From Nephrocerus scutellatus (taxonomy: Eukaryota > Arthropoda > Insecta > Diptera > Pipunculidae), in assembly GCA_947095585.1 (NCBI GenBank), contig OX352761.1, positions 19,173,277 to 19,237,276 of the forward strand: DNA of 64,000 nucleotides. The letters run 5' to 3'. The translations under genes and the position numbers were made by a program. The notes under the pieces were generated by a model. The model did not search any database. It worked only from the letters and a program-made list of their open reading frames with translations, and was not told the DNA's origin. Positions 43,701-56,200 of this stretch are shown in pieces; position 1 is the first letter of the stretch; every line of letters starts with the position of its first letter.

Positions 43701-44290
43701 CAGTTTCTGACGTTTCAACTACCAAATCATTGCTTTCTTCTAATTGTTGTTGATCAACTACGACTGGATGAGGCTCTATGGGCTTTGATGACGTCTCAGT
43801 ATTTTGTTCATCGTGTGTTTCTGATGAATCATCTCGCTGGGCTACCGCTTGTCCTCTGCGCGTTGCTCGAACAGCCACGGAAGTTTTTTCAGGTTCATCT
43901 ATCGTCATTTTACGACCTCTTCGTCGTGGTTGGTTAAGAGTTGCTTCTGACGTTGTAACTGCAACAGAAGGATTCACATCTTTGCGTACTTCTATTTGTT
44001 TTTGATTAAATACATCCTGATGAGGATGCTCTACCGCTTTCGGCGAAGCTACAGTAGGGTCCAAATCATTGCTTTCTGCTAATTGTTGTTGATCAACTAT
44101 GACTGGATGAGGCTCTATCGGCTTAGATGAAGTCTTAGTATTTTCTTCATCGTGTGTTTCTGAAGAATCATCTCGCTTGGCTACAGCTCGTCCTCTGCCC
44201 GTTGATCGAACAGCGACGGGAGCCTTTTCAGCCTCATCTATTATCATTTTACGGCCTCTTCTTCTAGGTTGTCTCGAAGCCGTTTCTGCC
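40759..44290 (-). repeat. AT-hook-like repeat region, C-terminal third of the giant protein
   Basis: Imperfect units of about 80 codons alternate two basic motifs, PRRRGRKxxIDExEKTP and ATRRGRPxAK, separated by acidic linkers such as DDSSETHDEENTKTSSKP. I count more than twenty R/K-G-R cores in the last ~1,170 residues, including RRGRP and KRGRK, which match the AT-hook core. The last units before the stop (KRGRKVTIDD, KRTRKLQ) keep the pattern. This predicts a DNA- or chromatin-binding tail. Confidence 0.85.
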
Positions 44291-47200
44291 GTTGTAACTC
44301 CCGCAGATGGTTCCAAATCTTTGCTTTCCTTTAAGTGCTTCTGATTGTGAACCTTCTTCAAATAAAGCTCTGCCGATATTGTAGTTTTTTCAGTATTCTT
44401 GTCATCATTTGTTTTAAATAAATCACCTGCTTTAGAGTAAGTTTGTTCTCTGTGGGTGGCTGTCTTAATTAGAGTTGGAGAAGATAGATTATTTTCACAG
44501 CTATTCTCTTGCTTTTGATGTGTTTCTTTTGTTTTGACAATTTTTTTCATATTTCGCTCTTCGTGAATTAATTTATCTTTTGAATCACAAACTCTATTAC
44601 CTGCCTCATCGTCAGAAATGGAAGCCATATTTACTGTCTCTTCTTCCAGAGTTATAACATCCGTGTCACTAAGAACTTCTTTTTCGTCAACGCCTTCAGA
44701 GTCCGCAGGTCTGACTCTTTCGCAAGGAACATCAAGGTTTTTAAATGCGCAATCAATTTCTAGCTTATCCTTCTCCGCAATCAAATCGAAGGATTTATCG
44801 ATAACCTGATTATTTCCCATAGTCATTCGGGAAGATTTATGAACTGTCTTTACCTGATCGGGAGTTTTGATTTTTCTTGGCCCGTCAGAGACTGTAGGCT
44901 CTTCTTCGAAGTTCTCAAATGCACGCTCCATTTCTAGCTTCTCTTTCTCTGCATTCAAATCAAAGGAGTTATCGATAACCTGCTTGTTCCCCATAGTCAT
45001 TCGGGAAGATTTATGCATTGCCCTCACTTGCTCCGGAGTTTTGATTTGTCTTGGACCATCAGCGACCGTGGGTTCTTCTTCAAAGTTCTCAAATGCACGC
45101 TCCATTTCTAGCTTCTCTTTCTCTGCATTCAAATCGAAGGATTTATCGATAACCTGCTTGTTCCCTATAGTCATTCGGGAAGATTTATGCATTGTCTTCA
45201 CTTGCTCCGGAGTTTTGATTTGTCTTGGACCATCAGCGACCGTGGGTTCTTCTTCAAAGTTCTCAAATGCACGCTCCATTTCTAGCTTCTCTTTCTCGGC
45301 ATTCAAATCGAAGGATTTATCGATAACCTGCTTGTTCCCCATAGTCATTCGGGAAGATTTATGCATTGTCTTCACTTGCTCCGGAGTTTTGATTTTTCTA
45401 GGCCCGTCAGAGACTGTAGGCTCTTCTTCGAAGTTCTCAAATGCACGCTCCATTTCTAGCTTCTCTTTCTCTGCATTTAAATCGAAGGATTTATCGATAA
45501 CCTGCTTGTTCCCCATAGTCATTCGGGAAGATTTATGCATTGTCTTCACTTGCTCCGGAGTTTTGATTTTTCTAGGCCCGTCAGAGACTGTAGGCTCTTC
45601 TTCGAAGTTCTCAAATGCACGCTCCATTTCTAGCTTCTCTTTCTCTGCATTCAAATCAAAGGATTTATCGATAATCTGCTTGTTCCCCATAGTCATTCGG
45701 GAAAATTTATGAATTGTTTTCACTTGCTCCGGAGTTTTAATTTGTCTTGGACCATCAGCGACCGTGGGTTCTTCTTCAAAATTCTCAAATGCACGCTGCA
45801 TTTCTAGCTTCTCCTTCTCCGCATTCAAATCGAAAGATTTATCGATAACCTGCTTGTTCCCCATTGTCATTCGGGAAGATTTATGAAGTGTCTTCACTTG
45901 CTCCGGAGTTTTGATTTTTCTAGGCCCGTCAGAAACTGTAGGCTCTTCTTCGAAGTTCTCAAATGCACGCTGCATTTCTAGCTTCTCCTTCTCCGCATTC
46001 AAATCGAAAGATTTATCGATAACCTGCTTGTTCCCCATTGTCATTCGGGAAGATTTATGAAGTGTCTTCACTTGCTCCGGAGTTTTGATTTTTCTAGGCC
46101 CGTCAGAAACTGTAGGCTCTTCTTCGAAGTTCTCAAATGCACGCTCCATTTCTAGCTTCTCTTTCTCTGCATTCAAGTCGAAGGATTTATCGATAACCTG
46201 CTTGTTCCCCATAGTCAATCTGGAAGATTTATGCATTGTTTTCACTTGTTCCGGAGTTTTGTTTTTTCTAGGCCCGTCAGAAACTGTAGGCTCTTCTTCG
46301 AAGTTCTCAAATGCACGCTCCATTTCTAGCTTCTCTTTCTCTGCATTCAAATCGAAGGATTTATCGATAACCTGCTTGTTCCCCATAGTCAATCGGGAAG
46401 ATTTATGCATTGTCTTCACTTGTTCCGGAGTTTTGATTTTTCTAGGCCCGTCAGAAACTGTAGGCTCTTCTTCGAAGTTCTCAAATGCACGCTCCATTTC
46501 TAGCTTCTCTTTCTCTGCATTCAAATCGAAGGATTTATCGATAACCTGCTTGTTCCCCATTGTCATTCGGGAAGATTTATGAATTGTCTTTACTTGCTCC
46601 GGAGTTTTGATTTTTCTAGGCCCATCAGAAACTGTAGGCTCTTCTTCGAAGTTCTCAAATGCACGCTCCATTTCTAGCTTCTCTTTCTCTGCATTCAAAT
46701 CGAAGGATTTATCGATAACTTGCTTGTTCCCCATAGTCAATCGGGAAGATTTATGAATTGTCTTCACTTGCTCTGGAGTTTTGATTTTTCTAGGCCCGTC
46801 AGAAACTGTAGGCTCTTCTTCGAAGTTCTCAAATGCACGCTCCATTTCTAGCTTCTCTTTCTCTGCATTCAAATCGAAGTATTTATCGATAACCTGCTTG
46901 TTCCCCATTGTCATTCGGGAAGATTTATGAAGTGTCTTCACTTGCTCCGGAGTTTGGATTTTTCTTGGTCCGTCAGAGAGTTTGGGGTCTTCTTCAAAGT
47001 TTTCGAACGCCAGCTCCATCTCCAGCTTTGCTGTTCCGTTCAATTTAGCAGAAATTTCATTATTTTCGTGAGTTTTTTCATCTTTGCATGGAGATATTTT
47101 CATTGTATGTGTTCTTTTTGACGAATCGTTGTCGGTTTGTAATGAGTTTTCTAAGTTTTCAAACTCTGTAGATGTGTCTGAAACCAAGAGTGCCTCAGAA

Positions 47201-50200
47201 AATGATGACTCACATGTCTGATCGAGATAATGAATACCACTTATCACAGAATTCGCTGGAGTTCCAGGTCTCAGATCTTTGTCTACAATGCTCAAATTGG
47301 GTTTCTCCGCATTTTTCAAGACAGCTTTAAGTGCACTAACAGCTAAAGGATCGTTTACAAATGAAGCGCTGCTGACATCACAATTTTCGGATGTGTCGCA
47401 AATAAAAATCTTAGCACATGACTCCTGTAATCGGTTAGATAATTTACTTTCAACTAAGTGCGAAATCTCTAGAGGATTGCGTGAAACTTCATTATGATGT
47501 TGTGCTTGGGAGCTTGTCGAAAAAGTGATCTCTTTTTCGTCATCTTCAACGATATCAGATGTCTCTATACTATCAACCCATTCTTGAATATCTGTTTTGG
47601 GCAATTCACATGGAGCCGACGATATTTTCGTAATTGAACTCACTATTGATTGTTGTTGTTTTGGGGAAATCTTCCGGATATAATTCTTTGTTACTTCGAG
47701 TCTTGGAGTTGAATTTCCAAGCAGTTTATCGAATGCTTCTTCAGCTGATAATATTTTGCCTTCATCTTTATCCAAATTCTCGGCCTGTAGAGTATTGTCC
47801 GTTGTCAATTCGTTCTCTTCATCAAAATTTAAATCTTTTCGCATTTCAAAACGGCTTGCTCCTGGAGTCCTAAAAATATCCTCAATTTTTTCTATACCTT
47901 CGTTCATGTCGTATTCCGTTGAGTGCAACAATTCAACAGAATCTGTGGGAACTTTAAGATGAACACTCTTAGGAGAGCTCAAAATCATGACATTTTTAGC
48001 TTTTGGTGTCTTAAAGAATTTTCCCAAACTTTCGTCAACTTCTTCAGAGCTATTTTCACCGTCTTCAGCATTCTTAATTCCTTCCAAGTGCATAATTGAT
48101 GATGCACCTAATTTCTTTGTTCTCGGTGTACTGCAATTTTTCGGTGTTTCTAGTAGTTCCGGCATTCCATCGAAACAATTAATCATCGATGTCTCATCGG
48201 AATTAATTGCTGCTTCTTCGTTCTTTAAATGAGTACATTCCTTGTGTTGTGTTTTAATTGTGTCGTTGTCATCCAAATTTTCTTCGTTGATAAGATTAGC
48301 TGACTTGGCATCGGTACTTTTTGGCGTTTGCCTGATTTTCTTTCGAGTTACATATTTAGGTGTTTTGGTTTCGCCAGCTTCGTTGGGAATTTCCATTAAT
48401 GTAGGAAGTAATCTTGGTGTTGTTGGCAGCCGTCTGGTGCTGCTTCGAGGAGTGCAAGGTGAACTAATAGTAGCTTTAACTACCAAAGGGTTTGCGGTCT
48501 CACCTAAGACTGATTCTGTCGTTACATTTAATTCTTGTACGTTATGGTTTAGAGATTTTTCAGGAATAACAGCCTCATCGATGGATATGTTTGTGATTAC
48601 TTTAGAGGCGTTTGTTGTTTTACCACATTTATCATTTTTGGAAACTTTCTTAGATGATGTTATTTCCTGATTTTCTTGTTTTAATGAAGAAATAACTGTT
48701 TCTTGACCAGATGAACACTCTTCAGGGGATGCCGTTAGATTAATGTGATCCTCATAATTTAAAACAGGGATACTGGTTTCAATTACGGATGGAGAATTCT
48801 CAGGCGAGGCAGTTAGATCAATATTTTCATTAGCTTTTAAAACTACAGTTTCTTGCAATTGATCTGGCGAGCCCACTTCAAGCGGCACTGTTAGATTAAT
48901 ACTTTCTGAAGCAGATAGACATACTTCAGTTCCGGGTGAAGAAGTCTCAGGCGATTCTGTTAGATCAATATTTTTAATGGCTTTTAAAACTACAGTTTTA
49001 CGAATTTCATCTGGCGAATCTTCAAACGGTGCTGTGGAGTTAATATTTTCCGAAACACTTGGACTGTCTTGATTTCCGACTGAACAATTTTCACGTGATG
49101 CTGTAAGATCAATATTTTGCTTTTTGTCTGAATTAATTTTAGTTTCTTTCGGTGAATCATTCCCAGACGATGCTGCAAGATCAATATTTTCCTCTTTACC
49201 TGAATTCACTTTAGTTTCTTTTGGTGAATCATTAACAGGCGATTCTGCAAGATCAATATTTTCCTCTTTATCTGAACTAATTTCAGTTTCTTTTCGTGAA
49301 GCATTACCAGGCGATGATTTGAGATCAATATTTTCCTCTTTATCTGAATTCCCATTAGTTTCTTTTAGTGAATCATTCTCAAGCGATGCTGCAAGATCAA
49401 TAATTTCCTCACTATCTGAATTAATTTCAGTTTCTTTCGGTGAATTACCAGGCGATGCTGTGAGATCAATAGTTTTTTCTTTTGCAGTCGCTTGAGTATG
49501 ATTTGTTAAACTTTTTTTAATATTTTCTTCTGTTGAAGATACTGCAGTATCCTGGATATCATCTGAAGCCGTCTGATTATTACTTTTCTCTCCCATTGAA
49601 GAGAATTCAGTTTCTTGAATTGGGGAGGAATCGGGGTTGTCCCCATGATGGGATTGCCCAGACAATCCAATATCTGTTTCTATTATTGTAGTAGCATTTG
49701 TGTTAAATTGTGATGTATTAGAATTATCGTTTAATGTCTGAGTAGCACCACTTTCTGATTGTAATTCTACCTCTGGAATGTTTAACCTGGCAATGATCTG
49801 ACCAGATGATGATGGATCTTTTGTATCTGATATAATTTCTTCCTTTCTATTTGAAGTAATGTCTTGATTACCACAAGAAGGAGAATCATTTTTAAGCGGG
49901 GAAGACATTTTTGCATCTTTTGAATGATGCGTGACGTCTTGCTTTTCCGGAGTGAATGTAATATTGCTTTCATGTATGATGATGTCTTCGTTAATCGGAG
50001 ATATCTTTGTATTCTTATCATGTGCCGGTGTTATGTCATCCTTTATCGAGGAGAAAGTTGCGTCGATCACCTGAGGTGCAATGTCTTGCTTCTCCGGAGA
50101 GAATGTCACATTCTTTGCATGCAGGACGATATCTTCCTTGATTTGAGAAGGCGTTGTGTCTTTCACGTTGGTTGTAATGCATTCCTTCTCCGGAGAGAAT

Positions 50201-53200
50201 GTTACATTCTTTGGATGCAGAACGATATCTTCCTTGATTTGAGAAGGCGTTGTGTCTTTCACGTTGGTTTTAATGCATTCCTTCTCCGGAGAGAATGTTA
50301 CATTCTTTGGATGCAGAACGATATCTTCCTTGATTTGAGAAGGCGTTGTGTCTTTCACGTTGGTTTTAATGCATTCCTTCTCCGGAGAGAATGTTACATT
50401 CTTTGGATGCAGAACGATATCTTCCTTGATTTTAGAAGGCGTTGTGTCTTTCACGTTCGTCGTAATGCATTCCTTCTCCGGAGAGAATGTTACATTCTTT
50501 GGATGCAGAACGATATCTTCCTTGATTTGAGAAGGCGTTGTGTCTTTCACGTTCGTCGTAATGCATTCCTTCTCCGGAGAGAATGTTACATTCCTTGCAT
50601 GCAGTGCAACATCTTCCTTGATTTGAGAAATTGTTGCATTTTTATCATGTGTAGAATGCATGTCTACTTTAATAGGAGAAAACGTTTCATCATTCAGATT
50701 TTTATTGCCACCGAGAATGTTATCCATTATTGTTTTACTCACATCCTGCTGCTTATGGACAAATAAAACTGTTTTTACCTGTTCATTTGGGTTTTTACTC
50801 AGATGACTATCATTAAGAATACTAGACGGCATCCTCAAAATGGAAGCTTCCGGTTTAGGTGAATCGCGCGGAACAGACATCGATTTGCGATATTTTTGTG
50901 CAAATGCTGACGCTACGCCTGATGATGGCGATGCGCAAACTGAAACTGATCTTCGAGTTTTCAGAGCATACGGCTTCGGTGGTGAACGACGGCAAAATGA
51001 TTTTCGTACACTTGATAGTGGTGATGCGGTTTCACTATTACCTGCCGCAACTGATTTCACTATTGGCGTTGTGCTCATTGTTGGTCTTTTCCCAGATTTC
51101 GTGGCCGATTGTGAAAGCCGATTCCGATTTATAATCGATTGTCGACTTGTGCCAGTAGACGTTTGGCTGATTATTGACGATGATGAAGTTGATGAGTCAA
51201 GTTCAAGACGTCCTACTCTCTTTTTGCTTGGTGTGCTAAAACTCCGACGAGAATCAATTAATGCTTCTGCTGAGGTGGAACGTTTTGGTGTTGTTGGATT
51301 TTGAGACAAAGTTTTTGTGAAGTCACGTCCTAGTGTGATCGCCGCTTGTTTTTTGGCACTGGCAAGAAGTACACGTTTCATAAGAGATTGGGGAGTGCGC
51401 ACTGGAGTTGAAGATAATGCCAACGATGATGTAACTTTTCTAGGGGTCTGTATTGGTGAACTGGGCTCTCCTGGAGTTGATTCATAATCGGAAACTTCAA
51501 TAACACTAGAGTCAGATGATTCAAGGCTTATAATGGATACATCATTATTTCCTATGTTTGTTGAATTATCTTCCAAATTTCTAGCTTGAATCGATGTACA
51601 ATTCTTATCGGATTCACATAGTCTGCTAACGTCACTCTGCTCTTCTACAACAATTGGAAAATTCGACGGCTTCGCTACATGCAATTTACTGCCAGTTGGT
51701 GTATCATTCCTTTTCATTGAACCTGACTTAGATATAGGGGTTGACAATTTTGTTGATTTCAAAGCTGGTTTCAATTTTGTTGGTGTAGTAAGATCAAGCA
51801 AATACATTGAACTGCTTGCTTGTTGCAGAAGTGATGCTTTCGTCGATGGGACAGGTGTTGAAAATTTCATCAGATCCACATAGCCACCACTATTCAATTC
51901 GGAAAAGAAACTCTTCGGGGTGCTGTGTAAACCACTTCGTGGTGTGACAACAGTTGGCTTCATAATAGCCGTAAATGACTTCTCAACGCGAACACCAGTT
52001 TCACGAGGAGAGAAAGATGTAATTACAATATCCGATTGATTGCAAAACGACAGAAGGTGCAGTTTATTTTCGCTTCTTTTATCTTCTTTGTTTTGAGTAT
52101 CGTCAATAATATTCGTTTTTGGAGAATGGTCAATGTTTATTAATTGTGACGGTAACTGCTTAGCTTTTGGAGTATGATCGAAACTAACTGAAGCTGATTG
52201 TAATTCACTTGTATTGTGGTTTGGCGCTGGCACCAATTGTTCCAGTTCTATATTTTGTTGATCGTTTTCCGCACCTTCAACTGGGTCTTGACTATCGTCT
52301 AAGAAATTTCCATCCTCATCTGATTGTATGGAATATCCGAAACTTTGAAAATTAAAAGAAGATAAAGTTATTACTCGTTGGAGATGCAGTTTAATAAAGT
52401 TAAATATATGTTTTATAATGAACAATGTTATATTGACAAGTACAAATACTAGAAAAAATAATTTAAAATTCATTGCAACGACTATTTCAAAGCATATTGA
52501 TCATATTTTTATTTTAATAAACATAGTTATGTAAAAACAGGGTTTTCTGAGGCCGTCAGAAGCTTGAAACATTAAAAATTTCAAGTCTCCAAACGAAATA
52601 GGGATAATATCCTTCCTTTGCTAGAGACGGTCCTAAAGAGTTGTCTTGATCTGGTCCACATTCCAGATTTATTGAGACAGGTTTAAGTGATATTCATACC
52701 CAAAGCGGGCAAATGCTTGCCCGTTAATCCAAAAGATCTCAGTTTATCATCGTGCCTCCTAAAGACACTGGAAAGACTGATAGACATCCACATACGTACT
52801 AGCATTTACAAGAAACTTCTGTCCACAGATCAACATGAGTATTGCAAGGGTAAATCTGTGGAAACAGCTCTGCATACGCTAATACGTTTCATTGAATATT
52901 ACCTACACTACAAGGAGCTGTGGTAGCTTTCCTAGATATTGAAGGCATTCACAGATTTACTGACGGCTTTGAAGGTAGACGACTCACTTGGCGAAATGAT
53001 TAACCTTCTACTTACAAGTCGGATTGTTAACTCAAAACTGGGTGTTTTGTCTGCCAGAAGATCTGTCAGCAAAGGAACCCCACAAGGTTGATTCCTTTCC
53101 GCCCTTATATGGAACTTAGTGGTGAACGAGCTGCTTGTATGCCTGATAAGGGAGGTCTGCCGAGTGAATGCTTGCTTTTGCGGATCACGTTGTTATTGCC

Positions 53201-56200
53201 GTCTCAGGAAAGTACCCAACACCTTAAAAGAACTTCTGCAAAATACCCTCAAGAAGCTTACAAATTTGGCAGATCGCTCCGGTTTAGGAGTAGACCCACA
53301 CAAAACGGAACTTGTCCTCTTTACTATGAAGTACAAAATCCCACATGTTGACTCTCCTTCTATTATAGGTACAAGCTTAGCATTCTACGATAAAGCCAAG
53401 TATTTGGGTGTTATTTGGAGCTAACCTGGAAACCTAGCATACAAGAAAGAGTTCTAAAAGCACTCTGGCACTCTTCTCATGCAAAAAGGCCATTGGTAGA
53501 GATGGGGTCGTCAACCCCATATAACTCACTGGCTATATACAGCGGTAGTAAGACCTACTTTTATATACGGTGTGGCTGTTTGGTGGACTGCCTTAGATAA
53601 GAAAGTAAATCTAGATAAATTAAGCAAAGGCCAAATATCAGCTAGTCTATGTATGAGAGGAGCAATTCGTACAACCACCTCCAATTCTGTTCGACCTTAC
53701 ACCTCTCGACATTTAGAGATTTATAGGGAGATAGAGACATTCCGCTAACTCGCCAAAAATGAACTACACTACCCATCTTACCGAATTATGGTTCTATAGG
53801 CATACCAATTGCTACATGCAAACTCATGTTAAAGCGGGATGCTACTGACAAAACTAATCGTAGGTGGTCAAACGGCACAACTTGCATAAAGACAAAGCAG
53901 ATCTGGCCCAAGCTGGATCAGAAGCGCTCCAAGGGATTGATCTCTCAAAAACTATAGCATATCGGTGCTATTGTAGCAAAACTCGGAGTCTTCTCGAATG
54001 ACTTCTGTAGAAGCTGCATGGATGAGGATGAGGAGACCATAATCCATCTTCTCTGTACTTATCCAGCCCTCCCCCCGAAAAGTAAAATCCATATGGGAGC
54101 TTTCTTCTACAACGACACTGATGATCTTATCAACACCGATATCAGTAGTCTCCTTCGCTTTATACGAAGCTCTAAGTGTGGTATCACAATGGACCATTGC
54201 TGGTCTAAGCGTGCCGGTTTTTACCGACAGCCACCTTAACCTAACCTAACCTAAGTGTTCTCTTCGCATTTCTCATTTGATTTTGGGTTTCCATTGACAA
54301 ACTATTGACGGAGTTTGGAGACCATTAAGAATAACTCTTTCATTCACATTCTTCGTGGAAGCGAGAATTTGGTGTTTGGCTAGAATGAATTTGTTAACTA
54401 CTAGCTTTTCTCGGGTGCTTTGCCACCCGCACAAATGAATCCCCGCCTTGCACCAAGATTTTGTTAAGACGCATATTCTATGAAGGTTTCAGCTCAAGCG
54501 GCTTTTGAGTTTTAGTGTCGTATTACAAACCAACAGACATTCATTTTTATATACATATATATAATTTTTTTTATAGAATGTGCACACGCTAAACGGATTT
54601 GCACTTTGCACAGCTTAGCACAGCGTAGGCGTTAGGAAATTAGGGAGAGAAAGAGATGAGATGTCTTCGCACATGTGTCTTAAATGACTGCGTATGACAA
54701 ATGCGGAAACACAGAATCGGGCAATTCATTCCACATAACCATTGTGTGGCTAAAGAAGGAATCTCTGCATTGATTGGTACATCCGAAGATAGGCCTAATG
54801 GTTGACCCGTGCGCTCGAGTTAAGGCACCGGAAATAATGGATTGGATTAGAGATGGCGGATATGAGATCATTAATGAAAATCAGAAAGTGTCGCAGACAA
54901 AACAGAGCCTTGGGAAACACCGGCGTTTATGCGGTGAACACTGGATTTTAAACCGTTCATTACGACCAATTCAATAAAGCAGGGCCTAATCAAATTCAAT
55001 AGGCATTCCTTTTTCGACAAAATAGCATGATGCCAGATGCCTTGGAAATATCTAGTCACTTGACTAGTACGATAGTAAATCTCTCCCATAGAGGATTCGT
55101 CTCTTGCAAGTACCGGCGGCTAAAACGCACTATCTGGTAGCGTGGAGCTAGCTGTTAAATGTGAAGCAAGCAGATTGGCCTATTCATTTTGAATGAGCGT
55201 TGGAATTGAAGACGAGCCAGTATTTTTAATTCGCTTCACAAATTACCAAAAATGTTTACTTCCTTTCGGACGTAGTATTTTTTGTCTCAGTTTCTGGTCA
55301 AAGTCGACTTTGACTCGCCTAAGGTAGGCAGTGCAATAATTTCTGACTCGTCTAAATTTAGTTCGGTTTTCCACAGTGGATAAACATTTTCCACAGTAGA
55401 TTATAGTACGTACAAAGCAACCCAGCACATAGCAAACAGTCATCATGATACCGCTATATGCGCAATCTTCGTACAAAACATAACACAGAAATCAGAGCAG
55501 CACGCAGTCGTTATGATGCGCGACCGTTTTTTCGACGACTATATAGCCTATGTTCATCCATTCTAAATATTGGTGAAAGAATTTTTGAAATCGGTTCAGT
55601 AGTTCCGAAGATATTACCTCCACACACAAACCAACAGTACCTCTTTATATTATATACTTATATGTATAACGTTTATATTGCGCATATTGAAACCACTTTG
55701 ATAGCTTACGATTTGGTTTTAGATGAAGCAAACAGAAACTTGGATACATTTTCTAAACAAATTATTTGCAACCCCATAAACAAACTCGTCGACCTAGTTC
55801 CTAATTACATACCTTCCTACAGAGAGGATTTGTTAAAAGGCAGTTTGCTGTATTAAATTAATGTAGAACTTTAAAATTAGTTAATCACTTACGTGTGGAC
55901 AGTCAGACGTTTTGGAACACGATTATGTAGCTGCAAAACAAAAATTATTACTAAGGTTTTTTAGGGAGGAGAAACAAGCTTTTACTATTAAATTCGGACA
56001 CGAATTTGGAGGTTGTTCGGCAGCTGGTATCTTGTTGTCAATTAGTTTTTCCGGCGTAGTTGGTTCGACATCTAAATCTTCATATTCATGTGAAGGAATT
56101 TTATGATCTTCTAAAAACTTATTGCTGCCACTGCCCTTAGGAAATGTCCAAAAGAATTGTTTATCTAAAACGTTTATTTGACTGCCACTTAACAATGGAC

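Larger units (their letters stand above)
52343..55892 (-). other. Intron 3 of the giant FHA gene
   Basis: A 3.55-kb intron from GTAAGTG to TTTTCAAAG. It holds a sense-opposite LOA-like element (52625-54265), a short repeat (54399-54562), a Jockey-like LINE (54550-55480) and an interspersed 3'-end-like sequence (55560-55660). It separates the FHA exons from the long exon. Confidence 0.85.

Noticed and set aside
40868..51304. Many plus-strand open frames of 60-281 codons, including the repeated FSNARSISSFSFSAFKSK type
   Set aside because: They are exact antisense shadows of the repeats in the giant minus-strand gene and share no known motif.
52343..52473. Hydrophobic start of the long frame (MNFKLFFLVFVLVNITLFII) as signal peptide or membrane anchor
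   Set aside because: It is AT-rich and lies just upstream of a pyrimidine-rich acceptor at 52343; splicing from exon 3 at that acceptor keeps the frame and replaces it, so this is translated intron.
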